Source of the DNA: Undaria pinnatifida | Lineage: Eukaryota; Sar; Phaeophyceae; Laminariales; Alariaceae | Assembly (NCBI GenBank): GCA_012845835.1 | Contig: JABAKD010000002.1 | Location: 21,254,274-21,318,273, forward strand | DNA length: 64,000 nucleotides | Reading direction: 5' to 3' | Part shown: positions 44,061 to 54,816 of the stretch, in pieces | Numbering within the stretch: position 1 is the first letter of the stretch | How the letters are laid out: each line of letters starts with the position of its first letter | Notes under the pieces: model-generated | Told to the model about the DNA's origin: nothing | The model's database searches: none | Seen by the model: only the letters and a program-made list of their open reading frames with translations | Program-made: the position numbers and the translations under genes

Positions 44061-44276
44061 AACAGACATCATTACGCGGCATCCCAGAACGGATCGTACC
44101 ATTATTTTCTACTACTAGTATGCGAGTAACTAATGTTTGCCCTCGGATATTTGTACACCGAAAACACCGACTGCTCAAACGAGCACAGGAAGAAAACATA
44201 CAAAAAAGAGCACACCAAACAAGGACACTACGACAGCGAATAAGATTATTTTACGTTTGGGTATCTCCACAGATGC

Positions 44277-44490
44277 TACGATAGAGGTGCGTACCGTTTT
44301 CTGTCGTGAGGCTCCTCACTTGAATCTCTCTCTGTACCTCACACAAAAAGTGACTTATCAATAGAGAAAACTGGGATTTACGATAGAGGTGTACCGTTTT
44401 CTGGCGTGAGGCTCTTCGCTTGGAACCTCTCTCTATATACCTCACCCAAAAAGTGACTTATTAGTAGATCAAACTGGAATTTCGCAATGT
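44277..44490 (+). repeat. tandem duplication (about 108 bp), family G-associated
   Basis: Two units with ACGATAGAGGTGYGTACCG or the shorter GGTGTACCGTTTTCTG, then CGTGAGGCTC, TCTCTCTRTACCTCAC and AAAAAGTGACTTAT. Followed by a family G unit to about 44600. Confidence 0.75.
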
Positions 44491-44600
44491 CCGACGAACA
44501 AACCCGTGGCCCAGGCACGCAAAACGATCATTTTGCGAAAACAAAAAATGACATTCCGACGATTTTGGGCTAAGAGGTTAAGGAGCCTCGCCATTTTACT
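44491..44600 (+). repeat. family G copy
   Basis: ACAAACCCGTGGCCCAGGCA, CGATCATTTTGCGAAAAC, TTCCGACGATTTTGGGCTAA, GGTTAAGGAGCCTCGCC. Confidence 0.6.
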
Positions 44601-44702
44601 GTGAAGATTTATGAACCATAACGCCGAATTTTCTCTATGAACAACAAACAACATGTTATTGTTAACGGTTCCCGGTTCCTACATAATATTTCTCTTCATA
44701 TC

Positions 44703-44848
44703 TAATCTCTGTCTCGTTTTTTGTAGTTTGTGACCACAGAGCGAGTCTGTCTGTCTCTCTCTCTCCAGGGTGAGGCAACGGCACGGAGACCAGGTGGCGT
44801 GCTGGGTGTAGATGGGTGCAAACTACAGGTTGGCACGAAGAACACACC
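44703..44848 (-). repeat. dispersed repeat family I, diverged copy
   Basis: Reverse-strand order of family I blocks: TGTGACCACAGAGCGAGTCT, AGGGTGAGGCAACGGCACGG, GGTGGCGTGCTGGGTGTAGA, GAAGAACACAC. Confidence 0.6.
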
Positions 44849-44916
44849 CGTGGGCTGACGTGGAATGGTTGTTGCCGGCTTATGACACCAGAGAGAGGCA
44901 AGCCCCTGGATCACTC

Positions 44917-45452
44917 TTTGTCATGCCTTTATCATGCCTTTGTCATGCCTATATCATGCCTTTATCGTGCCTTTGTCATACCTATGTCACGCCTTTATCA
45001 TACCTTTATCATGTCCTAATCGTACCTTTACCATGCCTTTATCATGCCTTTAGCATGCCCTAATCATGCCTTTATCACGCCTTTATCATGTCCTAATCAT
45101 ACCGTTACCTTTACCATACCTTTATCATGGCTTTATCATGCGTTCATCATGCCCTAATCATGCCTTTTTCATACCTTTATCATGCATTTACCATGCCTTT
45201 ATCATGCCTTTATCATGCCTTTATTACGCCTTTATCATGCCCTAATCATGCATTTACCACGCCTTTATCATGTCTTTATCATGCCTTTGTATTAATAGTG
45301 CATTTATCATGGCTTGTATCATGCTTTTATCAAGCCTGTATCATGCCTTTTTCACGCCTTTATCATGCCTTTATCATGCCTTTATCATGTCTTTATCACG
45401 CCTTTATCATGCATTTATTTATCACGCCTTTATCACTCCTTTATCATGCCTC
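44917..45452 (+). repeat. minisatellite, unit CTTTATCATGC
   Basis: About 530 bp of 11-bp units (CTTTATCATGC and variants such as CCTAATCATGC or CTTTATCACGC). A frame reading repeated CLYHAF-type words runs through it but is a repeat artefact. Confidence 0.95.
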
Positions 45453-45534
45453 TTCAGAGAAAAAACTGATCTTGAGCAAACAGAAAGTAAGTGCAAACCC
45501 GATGAACTAGCCCGTGACCTACTGTAGGTATATG

Positions 45535-45720
45535 CGCACAGAAACAATCATTTTTCGAAGAAGACAAGAATGAACAAACCCGACCATTTCGGGTTAACTA
45601 AAGCTAACTTAAGGCTTAAGCCTCGTCTTTCCCGAAATATTTTGGCCAAAACGTGCTACAGCACCTCTTTATCGTAGCACGCGTCGATCCCAGGATCAAC
45701 CACACGAAGCGAAATGGGGC
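45535..45720 (+). repeat. family G copy, diverged
   Basis: GCGCACAGAAACAATCATTTTTCGAAG, CCCGACCATTTCGGGTTAAC, GGCCAAAACG and CTACAGCACC...GTAGCACGCGTC follow family G order. Confidence 0.5.
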
Positions 45721-45858
45721 GAGAAGTAAGTTAGGGCTGACGGTATGTTATGCCAGAGTCCAACTTAATCCCTTTTGGCGCTCCAGAGGGAAAAAAGGAC
45801 GCTGAACATTGACTTGGAATTAGGGTGCATTTTTTTTCAGTGGTCAAAGGGGGGTGAT

Positions 45859-46140
45859 GGATGTCCAGTGCGGCTGCCCATCAAGGGGCAAGATTCAGTT
45901 GACGGTCTAGTTTTGACCCGTCAAGGCCTTTTTAGCCTTAATATACTAGATGTAGTGTGGGTAGTTCCTTGACGGTTGTTCTTGACGGATGTCCTTGACA
46001 TCTCTCCGTCAAGGGACAAGGGTCGGTTGACGGTCTAGGTTTGATCCGTCAAGGCCTCTTTGCCCTTAATATAATAGATTTAGTCTGGTCAGTTCCTTGA
46101 CGGCGGTCCTTGACATCTGTCTTTGACGTCTATCCGTCAT
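45859..46140 (+). repeat. tandem duplication, unit 128 bp, rich in TTGACGG/CCGTCAA
   Basis: Units at 45859-45986 and 45987-46114. Each has GGATGTCC, CATCAAGGGG or CGTCAAGGGA, GTTGACGGTCTAGNTTTGA, CCGTCAAGGCC, CCTTAATATANTAGATNTAG and CCTTGACGG. TTGACGG and CCGTCAA alternate, giving several inverted pairs. Confidence 0.85.
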
Positions 46141-46720
46141 CAGGCAAACAAGGGTGTCGTCAACCCCTTTGAGACTTAAAAGGGAAAGAAGCTGACGACG
46201 AAAATCGACGATTACGGCGTCAGCCACTGCTGGTTCTGGCGATGATAAAATTGGCGTCCGAACGACAACAACAGTGCAAAGATTCTCTCGTACGGGACGG
46301 GCGCAGGCAGCATGACCCTACTCGTCGTGCTGTTCCGCGCTCACGCTACTTTGTTGACGCTTAAAAATATCGCAATCAGCCGTCGATCGTTTTTTGTTTT
46401 GTCGCTATACCATAGGCAAGTCGTAAAAGGGTTAAGCAGTTGCCGCTACACGCGCGTAGCATGGACTATTATCATCGTATGTTACCGCGTCCAAGTGGCG
46501 GTAAGATCGCACTCGGCACTTCTCGTTTGTTTTCACGGTGGGCACCCCGGTCTAGGAGCACCTTCACAATAAGAGCAGTCGGGTTTTATCACTCCCCGTA
46601 GCGATCGACACAAGCACGCGAAACCCTCGACTGAAATCAGAAAAAGGCGTGCCGGTACACATTCCAAAAGTATGCAACTTAGTGTGTAGCCCTCCTCCGT
46701 GTCAACCCCGTTGAAGTGCG
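46141..46720. other. no gene recognised
   Basis: Contains the TTAAAAGGGAAAGAAGCTG and AAAAGGGTTAAGCAG words. No supported coding sequence. Confidence 0.45.
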
Positions 46721-46723
46721 TAA

Positions 46724-47650
46724 TCAGCAGACGCAACAGAAGGGTGAAAGCCTCAGGTCCAGATGCTCCTCCTGCCATGGCTCTTGACACCCCTTGCCTG
46801 CTGCCACGGCCACCTCGCTGTGGTCGTCCGTGCTCGAGAGCGAAGACGAGCGGGAGGAGGTTGACGAGCCGTCCCACGCTGAACGTTCCTCTCGCGCCAT
46901 TCCTACGCCCTCCGTCGCCTCCGCCAGAGCTGCGGCCAACTGCCCCGGTTGTTGGACCAAAGTTTCCCCCTCGGCGGCGCCCTCAGCCACACCAGCACCC
47001 CATGCGCCTCGCCCGTCTCTACCACCACTGTCACCCCCGCGGCGGTGGTGGTGGCCGCCACCCCCACCATTTTTGCCGCCACCCCCACGGTTGCGGTCCC
47101 CGCGGTCGCGACTGTCGCTGCCTCGCTGTTTCCCCCGGTTGCGTTCCGTCAACTCTTCCTCCGGGGTTCGGCTAGAAGACGGGGCCATCAGCAGGGCCTT
47201 GACCAGGGCAAGGGTCGGCGCGGCTCTCGTCTGTCCTGCATCGGGCGTACAATACATGAGAGTCCAGGCCGCTTCCACTGAAAGGGCGTCTACTTGCGAC
47301 GCCGGCCTCTCTGACGTGAGGAAGGCGGAGGCCGTTTCCATCAGCGTGGTCGCCAACGCTGGGGAGAATTCTAACTTCTTTGCAGACGCCATTCACGCGA
47401 CGCTGCCCTTGAAAAAGGCGGCGTCCCCGTGTCGTGGTCGCTGGGATGCGAAACCCTGCGGGCGCGTCGAAGGCGAGGGGGCCGCGGTGGTTCCTGCCGC
47501 AGCCGACGCAACTGATTGGGCAAGGGCTTATTGCGCACTCTCCCCTACCGGAGACGCCTCCCGCGCAGCGGTCTTCGCCTGCTCGATATCTCCGTCAAAC
47601 CGACGTCGGCGTGCTTCACGCCAGAGAATCATCTGGTTGGCGTCGTCGAC
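46724..47650 (-). pseudogene. unassigned, possibly gag-like fossil
   Basis: A minus-strand coding-like stretch. It opens near 47650 with NQMILWREARRRRFDG-type residues and includes a 222-codon open part (46724-47392) starting KKLEFSPALATTLMETASA, followed by a Gly/Arg/His-rich stretch and a Ser-rich tail. A helical first half with a basic Gly-rich second half is gag-like, and an LTR-like repeat (47640-47880) abuts its 5' side. No zinc knuckle or known capsid motif was recognised. It is broken. A host gene remnant is an alternative. Confidence 0.35.
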
Positions 47651-47880
47651 GGGATGATAAGGTTGACGTTTTATATTCGGGGGAGTTAGGAAATAGATCG
47701 GAGGCACGTGCCTCCGATCTCAGAAGCCATCCGGGGCTCTGGTGGAATCGAATAAAAGCTACGTCTCTACGAAGGCAAAAAAAGTGAGGACTCTCCGAGG
47801 ACCTGCTCAATTGGCAGACCTGCAGGGGGCACTCTGTGTCCCCACCTACCTGTAACCCTACACGATGGTGGTTTGCAAAC
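47640..47880 (-). repeat. dispersed repeat family D, copy 2 (LTR-like)
   Basis: Opposite orientation to 19434-19640. Shared blocks plus the perfect palindrome ATCGGAGGCACGTGCCTCCGAT at about 47697-47718. Confidence 0.55.
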
Positions 47881-47884
47881 AAGA

Positions 47885-48000
47885 AAATATATGAAGATGC
47901 TGTTTTCATGGCACCCTTCCTCTTGTCGAACAGCGATGAAACGTTCGTTAAAGATAACCGCTGGTTTTGGGGGGGGACTATCATCGTAGAAACAGTCCAC
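47885..48000 (+). mobile_element. family E fragment
   Basis: Right half of the inverted-repeat element: GGCACCCTTCCTC, CGATGAAACGTTCGTTAAAG, AACCGCTGGTTTTGGGG, CTATCATCGTAGAAACAGTC. Confidence 0.65.
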
Positions 48001-48371
48001 TTTGTCCTAAATATAAGGAAAAATTTGTGGGTATAAGTACGGATGTCGAAAAAAGATTTACGGCAGAACATTCGATTGATATTGGGACGTCGATTAATAT
48101 TGGAACGGCACAACACATTATGCGCTATACTGTCGGAGAGCAAATAAAAAATAACAACGATAAAATATCCACACAGTCTTGTACGTTTCCAGACGGGGCG
48201 GTATGCCGCTGGTAAAACGGCACTCATCAACCATGGTAGTGATTTTTGCGAGAAGAAGCGGGGGTTCGTGCACGGTTGGCCGTACGAACCGCGGCACTGA
48301 ACGCCAAGGGTAACCCATGCCGCATTTTATACTACCATTAATAGTTCTAGAAGAGTAATCGTCAGGCTTAC
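48001..48371. other. no gene recognised
   Basis: Short CAATATT/GATATTGG words near 48080. Nothing supported. Confidence 0.45.
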
Positions 48372-48592
48372 CTTTTTTAGGTGTTACCTTTTTTAGGTGT
48401 TACCCTGTTGAGGTACTGCCCTTTTGAGGTATTGCCCTTTTGAGGTATTTCCTTTTTGAGGTATTACTTTGCTGGGGCCTTACCCTTTTGAGGTATTGCC
48501 GTTTTGAGGTAATGCCCTTTTGAGGTATTACCCTTTTGAGGCATTTCCCTTTTGAGGCGTTAACCTTTTGAGGTATTGACCTTTTAAGATAC
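48372..48592 (+). repeat. minisatellite, unit CCCTTTTGAGGTATTG
   Basis: About 13 units of 16-17 bp, imperfect. Confidence 0.9.
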
Positions 48593-48596
48593 AATA

Positions 48597-48625
48597 GCTG
48601 TCGCTAAAACGAGCGACAGCTGATA
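48597..48625. other. strong hairpin after the minisatellite
   Basis: AGCTGTCGCT then a 6-nt loop then AGCGACAGCT: a perfect 10-bp stem. No T run follows on either strand, so it is not a simple Pol III terminator. Confidence 0.8.
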
Positions 48626-49475
48626 GATGTAACTGTCGTCAGACGTGTGGTCCACGGGTCAATGGTTCGTGTGATTGCGAGGGGCACCACAGGTGGAATA
48701 GAGCCGATGTGACGTTTGGCCCAGCAGAGCCTCAACGGCAGTTGCGTCCTGACCTGCGTCCCCCCGTCCTGCCAAGTAGTGTCTACGGGAGAAATCGGCA
48801 CACACCCTCTACCAGGTATATCTCTCCTGAGACGACCATTCCCCTCCTGAGTACCCTATGAACTTGACGACAAGGTAAAGGGGGAGGTTCGGCGGGGGCG
48901 CGTCGTCTGCAAACATCAACTCGACGACTTAGCCTCGAATGCCGTTCACGAGTCCAACTTGTTGGTACAGGTTATTCGTGAGCATGACCTTGGCTCCGTT
49001 AGCTAGGTAGGGGTCCCTCTCAAGCCCCTCCGCCGTGTCTGCTGTCGCCCTTCTGGCGTTGGCGCACGGACCGAGTTTGGGTCAATCGCCCCCAATGGAC
49101 GTCTTTCCATGATGACCTACTCTCACCACGAGACAGCAGTAGATACACTCAGCGGACACACCCCTAGCGGGCACACACTCTCCATGCCCGCTCTCCGCTG
49201 GCCACTATTGTCGCCCGCTGCGCCCGTTGTCTGTGTGCTGCCCGCTGTGTGAGCGCTGTGTGCCGGCTGTGTGAGCGGTGTGTGCTGCTGTTTTTGCCCG
49301 TGTGGTCTGCTGTGTGTGTTTTGTTGCTCCGTGGTGGTCTGCTCGAATGTGACTTGTTGCTCCGTGGTGGTCTGCCTCCACCTGCAGTCTAAAATCAAAT
49401 GATCCCACACTAAAATCAAGTTTAGTCGAAGACACGCACGCAAACTATTTTTTTTTCATGGAAGCCTATATTGCG
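48626..49475. other. no gene recognised
   Basis: Includes a TGTGTGAGCG/GTGTGGTCTGC-rich patch (49200-49380) with some likeness to the family J arms, and a duplicated TTGTTGCTCCGTGGTGGTCT at about 49320 and 49350. Confidence 0.45.
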
Positions 49476-49479
49476 AAGC

Positions 49480-49860
49480 CCAGGTGTAGATTAGAAACTC
49501 GCTTCGCTCGAAAGATAATTTACCCAAGTTTAAGGTATTATATTAAACCTACAACATATGCTCTTATCGCTACACGCCATCATTTTTCCTCGAGCGAAAT
49601 CAACCTACAAAAAATGCTCTTCATGTTGGTACGTCCCACTTTTGCCTCGAGCCATAGACTGTCAACCTGCAAAAATATGCTCCTGTTGACCCTCTGGAAC
49701 TACTCCCGACCCAGAGGAGTCAACGACCTATATCCTTCACGAGGTCACGCCTCTACGTAAAAAACGCGCAACTGAAACAGCACACACAGCTTGCAAAGAA
49801 AGGCGAGTTTCGAACAAGCGACCCGATCCCAAAGCTGACGTTTTTCAATTCGATCCAAAA
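49480..49860 (+). repeat. family B, diverged copy
   Basis: Shares GACCTATATCCTTCACGAGG, ACACACAGCTTGCAAAGA, GAGTTTCGAACAAG and AAAGCTGACG with family B. An upstream part (49555-49690) has two degenerate units with ACCTRCAAAAWATGCTC. Confidence 0.55.
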
Positions 49861-50500
49861 CAAAATTATGCTCTTCGCGCAGCGCATCGTTGCCTCAAGC
49901 TAACGCGGTCAAGAAGCCTGGCTCAACCACGCTCTCTTAAGGCCTAGATAAACACGAATATCGCACCTACACACACCGAAAAAAACATTGAACGGCGTCT
50001 CCCCGCTCCATTCTGTGAACCCGTCGGAGTCTGCCGCCAGATTTGATCGCCTCTAAGTAGATACTGCCTCCTATGTGCGTGGCCCTGCGCGAGAGTGCCA
50101 CGATTCCGAATACAGGCGCTCAAGTCGCGCAGCGGTTGAATTTTCCCTCGGCCTAACAGAGCTCCGCGTGCACACGCTAACTGCACGGTAGAAGCTCCCG
50201 CCACAAAGCAAATCACGTTCACATTTTCCGTGCCCTATGCAGCTCTGCTTGCATACTGCGTTAACTGCACCATAAAAGGCACCATCACGCCCTGGAAATA
50301 CTTGCAGCGTCACACCTTGGAACCAGACGTACCGCGAAATACGCTTTTTCCCCACACTTTATAGCTCTGGTTGCAGCGCCTTGTGGCTCTGCGCCTGACA
50401 GCTGTGCATCACTCGGCAAACCACGACGGTACTCGCGGCATCACGCCCTAAATAGCATTTTGCAAGGTACCCTCTCCGGATGACTTCGTTAAGGAACGTT
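49861..50500. other. no gene recognised
   Basis: Short open frames only. Confidence 0.45.
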
Positions 50501-50507
50501 TGATAGT

Positions 50508-50768
50508 CATATCAATACCCCAAAGGTCCCCTACGTATTTTTTTTTCAAGAGTTGGGAAGCTGGAACCAGACATACAGCAAAGATCTAGCGGCGTGAACT
50601 GGACGAAGGAGAACTCCAGCACGTCTCGTAAGGCAGCAGTCATATCAATACCCCAAAGGCCGCCTATTTTTTTTCCCAGAGTTGGAAAGCTGGAACCAGA
50701 CATACAACGAAGATCTAGCAGCGTGAACTGGACGAAGGAGAACTCCAGCACGTCTCGTACGGCAGCAA
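50508..50768. repeat. tandem duplication, unit 129-133 bp
   Basis: Two units (50508-50640, 50641-50768), each CATATCAATACCCCAAAGG, a poly-T run, GAGTTGGRAAGCTGGAACCA, then GTGAACTGGACGAAGGAG and ACTCCAGCACGTCTCGTA. Differences are few, so it is recent. A minus-strand frame repeats RDVLEFSFVQFT twice, but no homology was recognised. Confidence 0.9.
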
Positions 50769-51002
50769 CTATGGCTTGGGCTCTTCGCACACAAAAAAAA
50801 ATCCTCGGCCGGTTCACTCACAGCACCCACACACGAAGCACACATTCCGAGTTTGTACAAGCCCAGTGCATGACCGTCGAGCCACCTGCTCCGTCCACTC
50901 AACGGGCCTCCCTTCTTTTTTTGGTTAGGCTGGCATCAGCACAAGCGGAACCGAACGAAAAACGTTAAAAAAAAAAACAAAAAAAATAAACAGGGCGAAC
51001 AT

Positions 51003-51056
51003 GCACGCGCGTCATTATGTGCACGCGCGTCATTATGTGCACGCGCGTCATTATCG
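51003..51056 (+). repeat. 18-bp tandem repeat, three copies
   Basis: GTGCACGCGCGTCATTAT repeated three times (the first copy begins ATGCACG). Confidence 0.9.
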
Positions 51057-51059
51057 CGT

Positions 51060-52150
51060 GTCCTACGACGACGAGGCTAACTATAATTCAACCAAGGACA
51101 GATCTAATAAAACCAGCAGCACGCTGCTCTAACACAAAGAAAAAACACGTGCCGGTATCTCTTACGTACTCACGGCGGACGAAAACGGTGCACTAGCAGC
51201 TTAACTTGAAGGTCAAAGCGACGGGAACAACGGGCACTCCCCCCCCCGACCCTACCCTACCCTATCCCACCCCCCACCCCCTTCCCAACTACTAAAGACA
51301 AATAATTCAGAAAATCATAAGAACTCCTGCACGTATATACGAGTACATATGATGCTCGTGTACGGGAAAACTCTTGACCTTGTCGTGCTTTCTTGTACTG
51401 CATATAAGAACTATCAAACGCTCGGGCGCAAGCCACATTCTGTAGTTTTTTTATTTGCGACGAGCAACTAACGATCAATCAGTGTTACACATTTAGAGGG
51501 TCTGCGAACGTACCAGCTTTGGTGGGGTGGGAGTTGGGCAGGAAAAACACTTGATAATAGTATTGAAAAACCGTCAAACGTCACGCAATTCAAGGCCAGC
51601 CTTAACCCCACGAAAAAACAAGTAACCAAAAAAAATGGTTACGCGTAAGAAATCACCTTTCCATACTTTCGTTTTTTCGTGGGCTGGTTGTGTTGGCCTC
51701 TGGGATATATGACAACCCGTCAGTCTCAATATATATTTTTTCTATCTTGTTCCAACCCAACAGAGGTTAGAAAAAATCGCAAACACCCCAATGAAATCGG
51801 AAAAGACCCTACTATTTTCTGGGTCGGAGGGTAGACGCTCCCCCCAGATACTACAGGACGGTGCGCCAGGCACGCGTCTCGCCGCCGCACAGGGCCTCTT
51901 CACGAAAGGACCTCTCTCCTCCCCACCACACACTTCATGCAGCCCCCCTCCCCCCCCCCCCCCCCCCAGCGCCCCCTCCACGCGATGCCTGCCTGGTGAT
52001 AGAAAACCCGACGTGTCCCGCCCCGAGGTATATGGTCTTACTGTAGGACTGCGGCCATGCATGATATGAGTACACCGCATCCCCCCCCCCCCCCCCCATA
52101 GCCCACACGGCATCAGTTGGCGACGATTTTATGGGGCTGCTGCTGTGTAG
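51060..52150. other. no gene recognised
   Basis: C runs at about 51240 (C9), 51944-51968 and 52081-52097. Palindromic TAACC-AAAAAAAATGGTTA at about 51620. Confidence 0.45.
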
Positions 52151-52184
52151 TCAGCGGAGTCTCGACCGCCCCAAAGCACCTTCA

Positions 52185-52745
52185 CGGTGGGTTTGTTCGG
52201 GGCGAGCAGCCGGGCCACGCCCTGCTGGGTGAACGGATACGCCTCGCCCAAACGCGTAGAATTCTTTGAAGCACGAAAACCGACGGGAAAACTGCACGGG
52301 ACCCGCACGGGACCGGCACGGGACGGGCACGGGACCACTGACCCCACTAACAGCGTCGACAAATGATTGCCTTAGTCCGCGAGGCAGTTGGGCGACATCC
52401 TGCTGTGTAACGGGTACGCGCACCCAAGTCCGCAGACCCTCTTCACGCACGGAACTCCCTCGCCCAAGCTCGCACCCTCCCCCGCAAAATGGCATCGTCG
52501 AAAAATGGCCTTAGTCGGCGAGGCAGCCGGGCCACGTCCTGCGGGGCGATTGATGGGTGCGCTCATCCAAGCACGCAGACCGTCTTCAAGTGTAGGACCA
52601 CCCCCCCCCCTCCCCCCCCCCGCTCTCTCTCCCTTCCCCCCATCGGTATGGTCAAATCGTGGCCGCGTTACTCGGCGAGCAGGCGGGCGATGTCTTCCTG
52701 TGTGACGGGGACGCGCACCCAAGTGCGCACGGTGAAGCATTCTCC
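52185..52745 (-). repeat. four spaced copies of a short coding-like motif
   Basis: At about 52185, 52370, 52505 and 52665 the minus strand reads variants of one 20-25-residue motif: VRTWVRVPVTQEDIARLLAE, LRTWVRVPVTQQDVAQL, LRAWMSAPINRPAG and a diverged EAYPFTQQGVARLLA. Repetition with third-position-like change suggests a once-coding tandem unit. Upstream (52745-52860) the minus strand reads FDLSDARIDISCATNPSINL without interruption. Family unknown. Confidence 0.5.
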
Positions 52746-52857
52746 TCCGGTCGCCATGTTGCTCACATTGATTTCCTGCGAGCGCAGGTTTATGGAAGGG
52801 TTGGTTGCGCACGAAATATCGATACGAGCGTCAGAGAGATCGAATGGAGAGCAGCCG

Positions 52858-52890
52858 GCGGGGGGGGGGGGGGGGGGGGGGGGGAGGAGG
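52858..52890. repeat. poly-G run
   Basis: About 25 G in a row with one interruption. Confidence 0.9.
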
Positions 52891-53099
52891 CGAAAGGGGA
52901 GGGGGAGGGATTGGGACTGTAGTGTACAGCAGAGCGCGGCAGCTCTTCTCTCTCCAGAACTCGAGCCGAAAATACGTGTTTGGCTGGAACTTTGAATATG
53001 CTGCGCGAAATACAAGAAAAACGCGTTTGTTTTTAATGCTGGACTTGAGTGTACGATATAGCCTCCTGCCCAAGGTTTACTAGGTATTTGAGCCTGACG

Positions 53100-54420
53100 C
53101 AAAAACTAAGGTTTTTTTACCGGTACAGTATTTTGGTAACTACCGCTCTGTTCGGAAGCATAAGCTACGCTTGGACTCTGTGGTGAATATCTTCTCGTCA
53201 AGGACATTTTCGTTTATGCCATTTCTTCGTCGATGCAGGACATGACCTGCCGCGCTATTTCAGCACACACACACGAAGGAAATCACAGGCATAAGCATCT
53301 CGTGCTTGCCGGCCGACACCATTAGTACCACCACGATGCTAGTAAACGCCCCGCTCGGAGTAAAGTCTCTGAACCCTGTTTTAGCGAAAACGAGTATAAC
53401 CCGGACTAAACGCCACCCATTTAAACAAATATGCGATAAACGTCCCCGGCAAAGATTAAACGCCTCCCCACCAAATAATTGGGACGAGCGCCCGGGGCGG
53501 AGCTGGCAAGTCATTTGAGCTAGGGAATGGAGCTGTTTCCGAAGCACGCAACGCGGTAGTTTACCAAGGAATGTCGACGTAGTACGGGGAAGGTAAATCT
53601 GTTGCGTAACAGCAAAACAGACATAACCAGCGAGGGACACGTAACTTGCTGCAGACACAACCAACACTTTCAACCCTTTCTTCCTTTCGAAAATAATTAG
53701 TAACCAAACAGCTTTTCAAAATAATGTACCAGCAATGCCCGCTTCGAGCACAGCCCTTGCCGCAGCCCGCCCCCGCTCCACGAATTCCCACGACGCCGCC
53801 TTCGGGGTATCGGAGGTGGGTGCACTCGATCACATTCAGCTTCGTCGCTATCGGGTAGGAGTGCCGCCGCTTTTGGCCCCGCCGAACGCCAACGGTCCAA
53901 AACCTCAACGGGTAAATGCGAGGGAGTGGTCCGCGCTGTATGGCTTGCGCAGCAGGCGCGGGAGCGGGTTTCGGCGTGGGCGCCAGCCACTGCGGCCGCT
54001 GCACCAGGACGGCGCAAGCTTCTCCAAGTGCTTGGGTGGCCTCCGGTGTTTCTTTTCGGAGCTGGGCGCCTTCTTCTTGTCGATGCTGCTGGGTTGCGGC
54101 ATGACCACCATATGCCGCTGTGCCGCTGCTGAGAGTGCGGGCGTGTGCGTTTTTTTCTTTCTTCTTCTTTTTTTGAATCGCCCCGGAGGCTCGATATTTT
54201 TTTTCCAGAAAACGCCCCAGCCGCGTACTGTAGTAACCGCCCCGGGTTGCTTTTTCAGAGTTTGCACAATCGCTACGCCCCGGGGGGTGTTTACTACGCT
54301 TCCAAGAAATTCTTATTTGAGGAGCTCTATACCTCTACCGATTTTTGATAAACAATAAAAGGTGCAGCCCGGTGAAAAAATAGAAGAAGGCGTTATCCAT
54401 CCGGAACTAACATAGCAATG
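53100..54420. other. no gene firmly recognised; possible HTH-like remnant
   Basis: On the minus strand near 53790-53880 the words KRRHSYPIATKLNVIE followed by a Gly-rich stretch resemble the N-terminal DNA-binding part of pipsqueak/pogo-type proteins, preceded by Lys/Pro-rich pieces (about 54160-54040). Frames are interrupted and the resemblance is weak. Confidence 0.25.
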
Positions 54421-54427
54421 AGGTGTT

Positions 54428-54816
54428 CGTTATGAGGCTTAGTTTGGGTAACCTTTTATTGGTTAACCTTCTGCAAGTGGTCAAACGGACTAATACCCCA
54501 CTAATACCTCAACAAATGGCGCCGTCGACAGACCATGTTTTTGTTGGGTCGTGGGTTCAAATCCCACAATCCACAATAAATAATATATATATATTTTCAG
54601 ACTTTCCCCACGTCGAACTTGAAAAATTCTCTCCCCGGTACTGTATCCCCAGGAAATGAAACCACTTGGACACTGACAGGTCCGCCCGTATATCCGGCCG
54701 ACCTGCTATCCCGCCGTTTCAGGGAGGGAGAGTGTTGTAAGGGTTAGTTTGGGTAAGCGATTGGTTAACCTTTAGCAAGTGGTCAAGCGGACTAATGCCC
54801 CACTAATACCTTAACA
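54428..54816 (+). mobile_element. TRIM element, best copy, with target duplication
   Basis: 389 bp. 5' LTR 54428-54514 (87 bp) and 3' LTR 54733-54816 (84 bp). TGTT lies directly outside both ends (54424-54427 and 54817-54820), a 4-bp target duplication. A two-base spacer precedes the primer site TGGCGCCGTCGACAG (from 54517). A T-arm-like hairpin GTGGGTTCAAATCCCAC at 54551-54567 holds a B-box, an A-box-like AAGTGGTCAAACGG lies in the LTR, and the purine tract AGGGAGGGAGAG abuts the 3' LTR. No coding capacity. LTR divergence is noticeable, so it is not very young. Confidence 0.92.

Noticed and set aside
44812-45527. Repetitive protein with CLYHAF units
   Set aside because: It follows the 11-bp minisatellite and shifts composition exactly at its borders.
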